A stretch of DNA of 44,715 nucleotides, taken from assembly GCA_046757565.1 (NCBI GenBank), contig JBHHYN010000008.1:1-44715 (forward strand). Direction: 5' to 3'. The DNA comes from JBHHYN01 sp046757565 (GTDB lineage: Bacteria > Pseudomonadota > Gammaproteobacteria > Eutrophobiales > Eutrophobiaceae). A program made the position numbers and the translations under genes. The notes beneath the pieces are model-generated. The model was given only the letters and a program-made list of their open reading frames with translations, searched no databases and was not told the origin of the DNA. Of this stretch, positions 26,014 through 34,040 are shown piece after piece. Numbering within the stretch: position 1 is the first letter of the stretch; every line of letters starts with the position of its first letter.

Positions 26014-26798
26014 TTTCATCTACATCAAAATTGCTTTGCAGCAGCCTGTTACTGCTGTTTACGGCAACGGTGGGAGCGGAAACCGCCTATATTACTGATG
26101 AATTGAAGGCCGGACTGCATGAAGAGAGGACACTGGACAGCCCCATTGTCAAGATCGTGCCCTCGGGAACCCATATGGAGGTTATCAAACGTACTGAGCG
26201 CCTCTCCTTTGTGCGCGATCCACAAGGGATTACCGGCTGGATTGATAACTCCTATCTGAAACAGCAAATACCGGCAAGCGAACGGCTCAAGCTTGCCCAG
26301 ACAAAGAGCGCTAACCTGGAAAAAGAACTGACCGACGCCAGGCAACAACTCAAGGCCCTCCAGAGCAAGCTGAATGTGAAAACCCAAAACGACCCTGGCG
26401 AAGTAAATGCGCTGAATAAACTCAAACATGAACACACCACCCTGCAGCAACAGTACAATAGCGAACGCTTGAAAGCCGGGGAATTGCAGGTACAACTGAC
26501 GGAACTCCGTAAACGAATCGGGCAGGACAATGACAATGCCTCCCTGTACAACCAGATCCGGCAGCTGCAGGAAGATAATAAAAACCTGGAAGTCAAGCTG
26601 GCCAATGCCCAGGAGGCTAATCAATCATTACGAACCATCCAAACATCGAACAAAGCAGCTGCTAACGCACATCATGATTTTACAGCATGGCAGGGGTTAT
26701 TTACCTATATTGCCATCGCGGTAGTTATTGGATTCGGTCTAGGCATTTATTTACTGGACTACACCAACCGGCGTAGACATGGCGGGTTCCGCATCTGA
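26010..26798 (+). CDS. SH3-domain protein with coiled coil and C-terminal anchor
   Basis: A 262-residue protein of the TIGR04211/YgiM type. A signal peptide (cleaved near residue 23, VGAE) is followed by a bacterial SH3 domain (about 24-86), a long coiled coil (about 90-205), and a single C-terminal membrane helix (about 230-250) with a basic cytoplasmic end. The role of the family is not settled; a link to the cell envelope is inferred from SH3b domains binding peptidoglycan. It is translationally coupled to prlC. Confidence 0.88.
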   Translation: MISSTSKLLCSSLLLLFTATVGAETAYITDELKAGLHEERTLDSPIVKIVPSGTHMEVIKRTERLSFVRDPQGITGWIDNSYLKQQIPASERLKLAQTKSANLEKELTDARQQLKALQSKLNVKTQNDPGEVNALNKLKHEHTTLQQQYNSERLKAGELQVQLTELRKRIGQDNDNASLYNQIRQLQEDNKNLEVKLANAQEANQSLRTIQTSNKAAANAHHDFTAWQGLFTYIAIAVVIGFGLGIYLLDYTNRRRHGGFRI

Positions 26799-26825
26799 CG
26801 ACAGGCTTTATTTTCATAATCCCCC

Positions 26826-27596
26826 ATGCTGAAAATTGCTACGTGGAATGTCAATTCACTACGAGTTAGATTGCCGCACATCCTGAATTGGCTGGACGTT
26901 GTTAAACCCGGCATTCTGGCCTTGCAGGAAACCAAGGTTGTTGATGAGGAATTTCCCGTTGAAACATTTAAACGCCACGGTTACCAAGCGGTCTTCTCCG
27001 GCCAGAAGACCTATAACGGTGTTGCCATCCTGAGCAGAGACAATGCCAGAAATGTCAACACCACATTCCCCGCTTTTCCTGATCCACAACGGCGCATACT
27101 GCTTGCGAAGGTCAACACCCTATCGGTGCTGAATCTGTATGTGCCTAACGGTTCCGAGGTGGGTTCGGAAAAGTACGCGTATAAACTGGAATGGCTTTCA
27201 CACCTTCTGTCATATATCGATGAACAACTCGAACAAAATGAAAACCTTGTCGTTCTCGGTGATTTCAACATTGCCCCGGCGGATGCCGATGTGCATGATC
27301 CGGAGGCGTGGCGAGGCAAGGTGCTGGTCAGCGGAGCGGAGCGGGAGGCCTTTTTTCAACTTACCGGTAAAGGTTTGATGGATTGCTACCGACTATTTGA
27401 GCATGAAGAGCAAGGATTTTCCTGGTGGGACTATCGTGCCGGATCTTTTCGCCGTAACCGGGGCTTAAGGATCGATCACATACTTGCCAGTACGGCGCTT
27501 GCCAGGCTGTGTATGTCCTGCCGGATTGACAAGGCGCCAAGACGCCTACAACGGCCTTCTGACCATGCCCCGGTTGTAGCGGAATTCAATATATGA
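26826..27596 (+). CDS. xthA: Exodeoxyribonuclease III
   Basis: A 256-residue AP endonuclease and 3'-exonuclease of the exonuclease III group in base excision repair. Visible catalytic motifs are TWNVNSLRVRL, LQETKV with the metal-binding Glu, DFNIAP, and the closing SDHAPVVAEF with the active-site Asp-His pair. It follows the SH3-domain gene after 27 bases and is probably in the same transcript. Confidence 0.96.
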   Translation: MLKIATWNVNSLRVRLPHILNWLDVVKPGILALQETKVVDEEFPVETFKRHGYQAVFSGQKTYNGVAILSRDNARNVNTTFPAFPDPQRRILLAKVNTLSVLNLYVPNGSEVGSEKYAYKLEWLSHLLSYIDEQLEQNENLVVLGDFNIAPADADVHDPEAWRGKVLVSGAEREAFFQLTGKGLMDCYRLFEHEEQGFSWWDYRAGSFRRNRGLRIDHILASTALARLCMSCRIDKAPRRLQRPSDHAPVVAEFNI

Positions 27597-27644
27597 CATG
27601 CTGTCCGGGACGGAAACAATTATCTGGATGCCCGGCCTATACTG

Positions 27645-28010
27645 ATGCGAGAAAAACACAATACCCGAGAGTTTGATTTTGATCACTGGTCAAGTGTTGC
27701 CAGGGAAAACCCGGACCGGTTTGAGAGCATGCGCGCAGCTCTATTGGAACAGATGATTGAGCAATCTCCCGAGGACATCAAACGACGAATGCTGGGATTG
27801 CAGTGGCGCATCGACCAAGTGCGCAACCGCTCGGCCAATCCCCTTGCTGCCTGCCTGCGCATATCGAGAATGATGTGGAATTCGGTGCTTGGCGATCATG
27901 GCCTGCTCACGGCCCTGGAAACCCCGGAAAAAATATTGCGGGCCGGCAAACTGGATAGGGAGCACAAAGTGGTCCACCTGAACAGATCCGAAGATCCCGG
28001 CAAGTCCTGA
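27645..28010 (+). CDS. DUF3135-type hypothetical protein
   Basis: A 121-residue, largely helical, charged protein. It has the DUF3135-like pattern FDHWSSVARENPDRFESMRAAL and LQWRIDQVRNRSANPLAACLRISRMMW. There is no signal or membrane segment. Function is unknown. It lies between xthA and rpmE on the same strand. Confidence 0.8.
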   Translation: MREKHNTREFDFDHWSSVARENPDRFESMRAALLEQMIEQSPEDIKRRMLGLQWRIDQVRNRSANPLAACLRISRMMWNSVLGDHGLLTALETPEKILRAGKLDREHKVVHLNRSEDPGKS

Positions 28011-28125
28011 GCAACCTGAACAACCGTAAAAGACACCACCCATATTGCATGTGACGGCTGTTTCGCATACACTCTGCGCCCCTGTTCTGTAGGACAGCAT
28101 CAGAATCTTGCAAAAGTAAGCATAA

Positions 28126-28326
28126 ATGAAATCCGATACACACCCGGCCTATTCTGAAATAACCGTGGCCTGTAGTTGCGGGAACACTTTCAAGACCCGT
28201 TCTACCTACACCAAAGACCTGCACATCGAGGTATGTTCCCAGTGCCACCCCTTTTATACCGGCAAACAGAAGATTCTGGACACGGCCGGCCGGGTCGACA
28301 AGTTCCGCCGCAAATACGGCATGTAA
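28126..28326 (+). CDS. rpmE: 50S ribosomal protein bL31 (zinc form)
   Basis: A 66-residue bL31. C16, C18, C37 and C40 (CSCG and CSQCHPFYTG) make the zinc-binding C+ form, and the C-terminal GRVDKFRRKYGM is typical. A zinc-free paralogue, if there is one, is not in the window. It lies directly before a thermonuclease gene. Confidence 0.97.
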   Translation: MKSDTHPAYSEITVACSCGNTFKTRSTYTKDLHIEVCSQCHPFYTGKQKILDTAGRVDKFRRKYGM

Positions 28327-28336
28327 ACAGCGGATA

Positions 28337-29170
28337 ATGCTGTTGAACAGATGTGGAAAAGGCGCTCCTGGTGGGCGCTTACTTATTTCCGCGCTACACC
28401 TGGCTCTACTATTGACCGCGATGTCCCGGGCGCTGGCTTTGAATGGCGTGCCACACTGTTCGGCCTCTTCCTATTCTGCTTCTGTGCAGGTCCGGTATGT
28501 TATCGATGGAGATACGGTCATCCTCGGGAACGGCGAGAAAGTCAGGTTGATTGGCCTGGACACCCCTGAACTCGGCCATGACGGCAAGGCCAGCGAAGCG
28601 GGGGCGGTGGCGGCCCGTGATTACCTGCATAAGCTGCTCCACCAGCACACCGCATACCCCCTTGTCTATGGCAGGCAACGGCGCGACCATTACGGCCGGA
28701 CACTGGCCCATCTGTTCTTGCCGGATGGATCCAATGTGCAGGCGATGTTGCTAGCCGGCGGCCATGCTACCCGATTGTCCATCCCTCCTAACCTGGCTTT
28801 TCTGGAGTGTTACCGGGCACAAACGGAAGCGGCTGTTTCCGCCCGGCGCGGGATCTGGCGATTTCCACAGTATCAACCCATCGATGTAACACAATTGTCC
28901 GGCAGCGAACTCGGCTATCGCATCGTTACAGGCAAAGTGACGGGGCTGCGACGAGGCCGCTCATCATTATGGGTGGATATGGGAAACAGGTTGGCCCTGC
29001 GCATTGCACGACAGGACCTGAACTATTTCGAAAGCGTTGATCTCGATGGCTTGACAGGCAAATATATTATTGTGCATGGGATGGTTTACCACAGAAACGG
29101 GCAACTACGGATCAGGGTGCGATTGCCGCTGGATATGCAGCGCCTGGGCTCAGTCGAAAAATCCCACTAA
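28337..29170 (+). CDS. Thermonuclease (SNase) family protein, exported
   Basis: A 277-residue protein with an N-terminal hydrophobic segment (about 12-35, probable signal peptide or anchor) and a staphylococcal-nuclease domain (about 50-170). The motifs DGDTV, RLIGLDTPE and QRRDHYGRTLAHLF hold the catalytic Arg and calcium-binding Asp residues. A further C-terminal beta domain (about 180-270, GKVTGLRRGRSSLWVDMG) resembles an OB-like fold by reading only. It probably degrades nucleic acid outside the cytoplasm. Confidence 0.88.
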   Translation: MLLNRCGKGAPGGRLLISALHLALLLTAMSRALALNGVPHCSASSYSASVQVRYVIDGDTVILGNGEKVRLIGLDTPELGHDGKASEAGAVAARDYLHKLLHQHTAYPLVYGRQRRDHYGRTLAHLFLPDGSNVQAMLLAGGHATRLSIPPNLAFLECYRAQTEAAVSARRGIWRFPQYQPIDVTQLSGSELGYRIVTGKVTGLRRGRSSLWVDMGNRLALRIARQDLNYFESVDLDGLTGKYIIVHGMVYHRNGQLRIRVRLPLDMQRLGSVEKSH

Positions 29171-29191
29171 AAATCAATTCCCAGACTTGCG

Positions 29192-29317
29192 ATGCAAACA
29201 ATCTATTTAACCCGCCTGTTACTGCTCATGCTATTCAACGTTTGCGCCAGCAACCGGGTTATGGGAAAACACGGTGAGATTGCGCCCGGGCGCCAGGTAA
29301 GCAGTATCATTTGTTGA
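29192..29317 (+). pseudogene. Remnant of an M48 peptidase lipoprotein gene
   Basis: A 41-codon frame reads as a lipoprotein signal followed by CASNRVMGKHGEIAPGRQ, close to the CA-NPVTGK...EI-LGRQ opening of M48 zinc-peptidase lipoproteins of the BepA/LoiP type. A stop then cuts it, and no HExxH or other downstream part of such a protein is visible in the following 500 bases. It is probably the leftover of a mostly deleted gene. A genuine tiny lipoprotein cannot be excluded. Confidence 0.55.
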
Positions 29318-29470
29318 ACGGCGATTTCCCGTCTGGAGCCCCCAAATCCAGAAGATTTTTGAAAGTTGTTGAATGACAAGTGCCGTTTTAACCATGCAGT
29401 TTAGGCGATGCGGCTAAGGTTTTTTCTGGCTTTCAGGCCTTAACTCATTGCTCTGGCAAAAGTTCATCTG

Positions 29471-29493
29471 TTATCCACATTTTCTGTGGATAA
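29471..29493. promoter_or_regulatory. Pair of inverted consensus DnaA boxes
   Basis: TTATCCACA (29471-29479) and TGTGGATAA (29485-29493) are perfect DnaA boxes in opposite orientation, five bases apart. An A/T-rich stretch follows (29530-29605). Only these two boxes were found, too few for a normal chromosomal origin. They lie in the 700-bp gene-poor interval between the thermonuclease gene and engB. Confidence 0.6.
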
Positions 29494-29721
29494 CTCTGTG
29501 CATGAAATGCGGACATATCCCCGAAGCGGGCATTTTTATTAGATTTGTTTCAGATCTGCTAAATTTTAGTCAATCCTTTAATTTACATATATATCATGAT
29601 GTTACACCTGTGTAAGCGGCATTTAGCGGGATCTTCGGGAATACTTCCAGGCAAGTTCCTAAAATATGCCCTAGACTGTGCATAAGAGAGAAGGGATCTG
29701 ACACAACGGAGATAATTTTGA

Positions 29722-29875
29722 ACCTTTTTTAACGCTGTTTGTCTCACTCAACAGACAAATGATGAGTTCTCCTGCTTCTCCTCCCAAGAGCGGGAAACGA
29801 ACCCGGCCTCCCCAGCCGGGAAATCTAGGCCCCGGCAGCTCTCCCTCCCCTTGCATTCCGGGGCCGTTTTTTTTT
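29722..29875 (+). ncRNA. Candidate small RNA with C-rich loops, next to engB
   Basis: The region shows three ordered hairpins on the plus strand: TTTGTCT/AGACAAA (29738-29759), CCCGGC/GCCGGG with loop CTCCCCA (29802-29820), and the terminator at 29828-29875 with a C/T-rich loop. Between the first two lies a 19-nt pyrimidine run (29767-29785) containing CTCCTCCC, complementary to Shine-Dalgarno sequences. No protein is readable here. A GATAAT at 29711-29716 could be a -10 box but has no clear -35, so the 5' end is a guess. The place and orientation, converging on engB, match Spot 42 of E. coli and, from memory, ErsA of Pseudomonas. Confidence 0.55.
29828..29875 (+). terminator. Strong intrinsic terminator before engB
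   Basis: An all-G/C 8-bp stem (GGCCCCGG with CCGGGGCC), a 22-nt C/T-rich loop and nine T residues after one G. On the minus strand there is no T-run, so it serves plus-strand transcription, although the only plus-strand gene upstream ends 650 bases before. It runs into the engB stop codon. Confidence 0.88.
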
Positions 29876-30473
29876 AGCCCTTGTCAAATAGCCAGTGGAG
29901 AAGTTGAATCCGTACCTCCTCAACGCCGGTTTTCTTCAGCACCGAGAACAGCTGACAACTGAAACAGCCGTCATTGATCTGCTGTTTGACCCTCATATAC
30001 GATTGCCTGGCGGCGTCATTTGAAAGTTTATCCGCCTTGTTCAAGAGGATATGCACGGGCAACGCCAAAGTCCGGCACCAATCCAGCATCTGCCGATCAA
30101 ACCTGGTCAATTCGCGGCGAATATCGATGATCAGGATAAGACCTTTTAACGACCTTCTTTGCGCGAAGTACCCACGCAGGGTCTCTCCCCAGTGTTGTTT
30201 CTGTTTGACGGAGACCCTGGCATAGCCATAGCCCGGCAGATCCACCAGCCTGACTCCTTCATCCATGGCAAAAAAATTGATTAGACGGGTCCTGCCCGGC
30301 GTTTTACTCGTTCTGGCGAGGCCCTTCCTGCCAGTAATAATATTAATGACACTGGATTTCCCCGTATTCGAGCGACCCGCAAATGCAACCTCCCTGCCTG
30401 TATCCGGTGGCACTTGGGCCATCGTATATGCACTGGACAGGAATTCCAGACGCTGAAATATGTTGTTTTTCAC
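29874..30473 (-). CDS. engB: Ribosome-biogenesis GTPase EngB (YihA/YsxC)
   Basis: A 199-residue GTPase needed for large-subunit assembly and division. G1 is GRSNTGKSS near 33-41, G2 includes SKTPGRTRLIN, G3 DLPGYGYA, and G4 NKADK. It lies convergent to the candidate sRNA and divergent from cytochrome c4, as in other gammaproteobacteria. Confidence 0.96.
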   Translation of the reverse strand: MKNNIFQRLEFLSSAYTMAQVPPDTGREVAFAGRSNTGKSSVINIITGRKGLARTSKTPGRTRLINFFAMDEGVRLVDLPGYGYARVSVKQKQHWGETLRGYFAQRRSLKGLILIIDIRRELTRFDRQMLDWCRTLALPVHILLNKADKLSNDAARQSYMRVKQQINDGCFSCQLFSVLKKTGVEEVRIQLLHWLFDKG

Positions 30474-30601
30474 TAAACTGAATTAAACTGTGGTGTGAAA
30501 ATCGATATTAACCTAATCCAACTTTTCACATTTTGTCGGTAAGATGGTTACCTTAAACGAATCAACTTATGCAAAACAAGCTTAAATCAAGGAACAATGG
30601 G

Positions 30602-31210
30602 ATGAAAATGCGCCTCCTCTATATCCTGACCTGTCTGCTGTTTTTCCCGGTGACCTCTGCATGGCCGGCCGGGGATGCGGTCGCCGGCAAGCAGAAGACA
30701 CAGATCTGCCTGGCCTGCCATGGCCCGGCCGGTGCCAGTACCTCACCTGTGTGGCCAAAACTTGCCGGCCAGCACGCCCGATATATCCAGAAACAACTCA
30801 ACGATTTTAAATCAGGCAAACGCAAGAATGCCCAAATGTCACCGATGACGGCGACACTGAGCAAAGAGGATATCGATGATGTAGCGGCCTACTATGCCGC
30901 CCAGAAGCCGGATATCGGCGTAGCCAAACCTGATCATCTGTCACTCGGAGAAAAGTTATACCGAGCGGGAAACCCGAAGACCAGAATGGCTGCTTGTATG
31001 GCCTGCCATAGTCCAAATGGCGCCGGCAATCCTGCTGCCAGATATCCCATGTTGCGCGGTCAACATGCAGAGTATGTAGCTACCACCTTAAAGGCATTTA
31101 AGGCCGAATCACGCAATAATGATCAAAACGGCATCATGCGCAACATTGCCAGCAAGATGACCAATGCAGAAATTGAAGCGGTCTCCAATTACATTCAGGG
31201 ACTGCATTAA
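30602..31210 (+). CDS. Diheme cytochrome c4
   Basis: A 202-residue periplasmic cytochrome with two heme-c domains, an electron carrier toward terminal oxidases. The start at 30602 has AAGGA eight to nine bases upstream and opens a signal peptide ending near SAWPA. CLACH and CMACH are the two heme sites. Methionines in MSPMTATLS and MRNIASKM provide the sixth ligands. The frame extends 11 codons further upstream without need. Its neighbours engB and dsbA are those found in Pseudomonas. Confidence 0.93.
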   Translation: MKMRLLYILTCLLFFPVTSAWPAGDAVAGKQKTQICLACHGPAGASTSPVWPKLAGQHARYIQKQLNDFKSGKRKNAQMSPMTATLSKEDIDDVAAYYAAQKPDIGVAKPDHLSLGEKLYRAGNPKTRMAACMACHSPNGAGNPAARYPMLRGQHAEYVATTLKAFKAESRNNDQNGIMRNIASKMTNAEIEAVSNYIQGLH

Positions 31211-31306
31211 CTCACAAAACCGTAATTAGCACTGGGCTTTGATAACGGTAACGGCTGTATTTCCTGGAATTAATTCTTAGTAGAAGAACAACAGGACAGA
31301 AGACTG

Positions 31307-31942
31307 ATGAAGAGAATCGTTACACTTTATTTAGCCGTTTTTATGCTTGTTATGTTCAATGGAGTGGTCCTTGCCGACAGCTTTGAACAATATTACAAGG
31401 ACATCCGCCCCGTACAGCCGACCCAAAGTGGAGACAAGATTGAGGTGTTGGAGGTGTTCTGGTACGGGTGCCCGCACTGCTACCATTTCGAGCCCTATCT
31501 GCAGCAATGGCTGAAGACAAAACCGGAATATGTGGCATTTCGCCGGATGCCCGGGATTTTCAGTAAAAACTGGATCCCCCATGCCAAGGCTTACTTCACT
31601 GCAATGAAGTTGGGTGTCCTGGAAAAAATCCATGACCCCCTGTTCGATGCCCTGCATAAGCAGAAAAGACGGCTTTTCAGCGAAAACACTTTAAAAAAGT
31701 TCTTTATGGAACGGGGCATCGATGGCGATGACTTCACACGGATTTATAATTCAAATGACATCGAAACCAAAGTACGGCAAGCCTTCGTCATGGGGCAAAG
31801 ATATGGCGTAACCGGGGTGCCGTCTATAATCGTAAACGGCAAATACAGGACAAGCGCCTCACTAACCGGTTCTTTTGAGAATATGCTAAAGGTCGTGGAC
31901 CAGCTCGTCGATAAGGAAAAAGGAGGATTGAAGCAGGAATAG
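31307..31942 (+). CDS. dsbA: Thiol:disulfide interchange protein DsbA
   Basis: A 211-residue periplasmic oxidase that introduces disulfides into exported proteins. A signal peptide (cleaved near VLA, residue 23) precedes the thioredoxin fold with CPHC at 55-58 (FWYGCPHCYHFEPYL) and the cis-proline loop TGVPSIIVNGKY. Located downstream of cytochrome c4, with its own terminator overlapping the stop codon. Confidence 0.95.
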   Translation: MKRIVTLYLAVFMLVMFNGVVLADSFEQYYKDIRPVQPTQSGDKIEVLEVFWYGCPHCYHFEPYLQQWLKTKPEYVAFRRMPGIFSKNWIPHAKAYFTAMKLGVLEKIHDPLFDALHKQKRRLFSENTLKKFFMERGIDGDDFTRIYNSNDIETKVRQAFVMGQRYGVTGVPSIIVNGKYRTSASLTGSFENMLKVVDQLVDKEKGGLKQE

Positions 31943-31955
31943 TCCTGTTTTTTTT
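31931..31955 (+). terminator. Intrinsic terminator overlapping the dsbA stop
   Basis: CAGGA (31934-31938) pairs with TCCTG (31943-31947) around the loop ATAG, which contains the stop codon, and eight T residues follow. The stem can be lengthened by pairing flanking AAG with TTT. Confidence 0.8.
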
Positions 31956-32198
31956 CGATCGGTGATGAGCAAGGCTGCCTGCCACTGTGCAGGCCAAGGC
32001 CGGCCTGTCGGACGGGCATGATCCCTACCGCAACTGCCAGGATAGATACACATTACCAACAGCAGTCTTGGTCTACCGGCTGGTTACCAGTCCTGTTCCT
32101 CTCTGACAATTCCTTCGCCAGTGCCCGACCTGAAGTCAAGATCATGACAGGGTCGGGAAATATTGCAGCACCATACCGGTTTAATTGGGAAACAGCAG

Positions 32199-33980
32199 AT
32201 GTCGGCCATATTAAAAGAGAGCGGCGGTCCTGGTAACTGGAAGGAAAAATACCAACAAGCACTTAAAGAAATCGACGCAAGAAAACAGGAATGGAAAAAT
32301 GAAGAAAATAGCCTTTATAAATCAATCCTGCGCCTGATCCTCTCTCACGCGGGAGTTGATTCAGAGCTCGACAAGGAATTCGAATCCATGCGCAATACCC
32401 TGCGCAAAGGTGCAGATGATTCAACCAGAAAAAAAATAATCGGTAACGTCATTAAGAAAACAATAATCCATGAACGAAACAGAAACAAGGAACAAGGCGG
32501 CAGAGTAAATTCACACCTGCAATTATCCGCATTAATCGGGCAACTCGAGCTTCCCGAAGCATACATGCCTGAATTGGACCAGATTGATCGCAGTCTGTCT
32601 CATAAGAATAAGCGCAAGCATATCGAACGCTCCTGTGCCCGGCTTGCAGGGATCATTAATAAGGCATGTGAATCGACCGCCTCCTGGGCAGATACTAACG
32701 ATATCAAAAACGGACTTGTCGAAGTAAAACAAGAGGATATTTTTGAAAAATTTTTGCAGCGATTTTCGTTACCCGGAGAGGCCGGACTGGAGGTTATCGA
32801 ACTGCGCAAACGCGCCATGGAAATACATGACCATCAGGAACGCCTGGAATTTATCGATGAATTTATTCAATTACTCCAGCATTTATATTCCGGTTCTTCC
32901 GCTGCCGTAGAAAACACTCTATCGATAGATTTCGATCACCTCAGGGACGCGCTTTTTCACCTCATTGAATGGCTGCCATTGACCTGCCACACAGATAAAA
33001 AGGTAAAAAAAATAAAGGGGCAGTTACACGATCTCAGTGATGAGACAGGACTGAAGAATGTCCTTCGTAATATCACGGCACTGATTAATGATCATCAATC
33101 TAGCCTGCAGAAAGAACTTAATGAAATTCAGTCATTTCTAAAAAAGGTAACATTGAGACTTAAAGACCTGGAAACGCATATCCATGAAGTAGCGGTATCT
33201 GAACTCGAAGCCAGAGGCCATTCAGAATCGCTAAGGGAATCAGTCCGTAACAACGTTTACACTATCAGGGATGATATCGAACAGGCAGATAGCATTAAAA
33301 ACATAAAGCAATGCATAAATCAAAGGCTCATAGCTATCGAACAAAGTATGGACACCTTTCTCGAGTCGGAACAAACAAGGCGGCAACGATCTGAAAAACA
33401 TGTAAAGAAGCTCAGTAAGCGAATTATCGACATGAAAGCCGAGGCCTGTAAATTACAAACCCGAATAAGGGAAGAACGTTACAAGGCGCAGATCGATGCG
33501 CTGACCGGTATCCCCAACAGACTCGCTCATGATGAGCGAATGCAACAGGAATTCAACCGCTGGCAACGCTATGGGCAATCACTGTCACTCTGTGTTATCG
33601 ATATCGATAAATTCAAGAATGTAAATGATAGCTATGGTCACAAGGCCGGTGATAAGGTCCTGGTTACTGTCGCAGAATTATGTAGTTCACGCATCCGGGA
33701 TACAGACTTTTTTTCCCGTTACGGTGGGGAAGAATTCGTATTACTGCTACCGGGAACGGCACTGGCGCAAGCGCAGCTACTGGCTGAAAACCTGCGCCGG
33801 GATGTCGATGAGTGCGATTTTCATTATGCACAGGAACCGGTCGCGATTACTATCTCCTGTGGTCTGGTAGAATTCAGGGAAGGGGATACGACGGAATCGG
33901 CCTTTAAAAGGGCCGATCGGGCCCTGTATGCCGCGAAACATGCCGGCCGCAACCGCTGCATGACAGAGGCACAAATCTGA
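32199..33980 (+). CDS. Diguanylate cyclase with long coiled-coil N-terminus
   Basis: A 593-residue cytoplasmic protein that makes cyclic di-GMP. The GGDEF domain (about 430-590) has an intact GGEEF at 509-513 and, five residues before it, the inhibitory RxxD (RDTD), so product feedback is likely. The domain opens with DALTGIPNRLAHDERM. The N-terminal 420 residues are helical, charged and rich in coiled coil, with no recognised sensor, signal or membrane segment. The ATG at 32199 is chosen over a TTG 36 bases earlier. What it senses is unknown. Confidence 0.9.
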   Translation: MSAILKESGGPGNWKEKYQQALKEIDARKQEWKNEENSLYKSILRLILSHAGVDSELDKEFESMRNTLRKGADDSTRKKIIGNVIKKTIIHERNRNKEQGGRVNSHLQLSALIGQLELPEAYMPELDQIDRSLSHKNKRKHIERSCARLAGIINKACESTASWADTNDIKNGLVEVKQEDIFEKFLQRFSLPGEAGLEVIELRKRAMEIHDHQERLEFIDEFIQLLQHLYSGSSAAVENTLSIDFDHLRDALFHLIEWLPLTCHTDKKVKKIKGQLHDLSDETGLKNVLRNITALINDHQSSLQKELNEIQSFLKKVTLRLKDLETHIHEVAVSELEARGHSESLRESVRNNVYTIRDDIEQADSIKNIKQCINQRLIAIEQSMDTFLESEQTRRQRSEKHVKKLSKRIIDMKAEACKLQTRIREERYKAQIDALTGIPNRLAHDERMQQEFNRWQRYGQSLSLCVIDIDKFKNVNDSYGHKAGDKVLVTVAELCSSRIRDTDFFSRYGGEEFVLLLPGTALAQAQLLAENLRRDVDECDFHYAQEPVAITISCGLVEFREGDTTESAFKRADRALYAAKHAGRNRCMTEAQI

Positions 33981-34040
33981 ACCACCGGTATTACCCGTGA
34001 TAATATAGATATCGACAATCCTGCAGGCGGCAGAAGTATG

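Noticed and set aside
29465..29605. Chromosomal origin oriC
   Set aside because: Only two DnaA boxes, and no dnaA, dnaN, rpmH or gidA gene nearby.
29671..29856. 61-codon minus-strand frame in the candidate sRNA region
   Set aside because: Composition is dictated by the G/C-rich hairpins; no ribosome binding site and no similarity.
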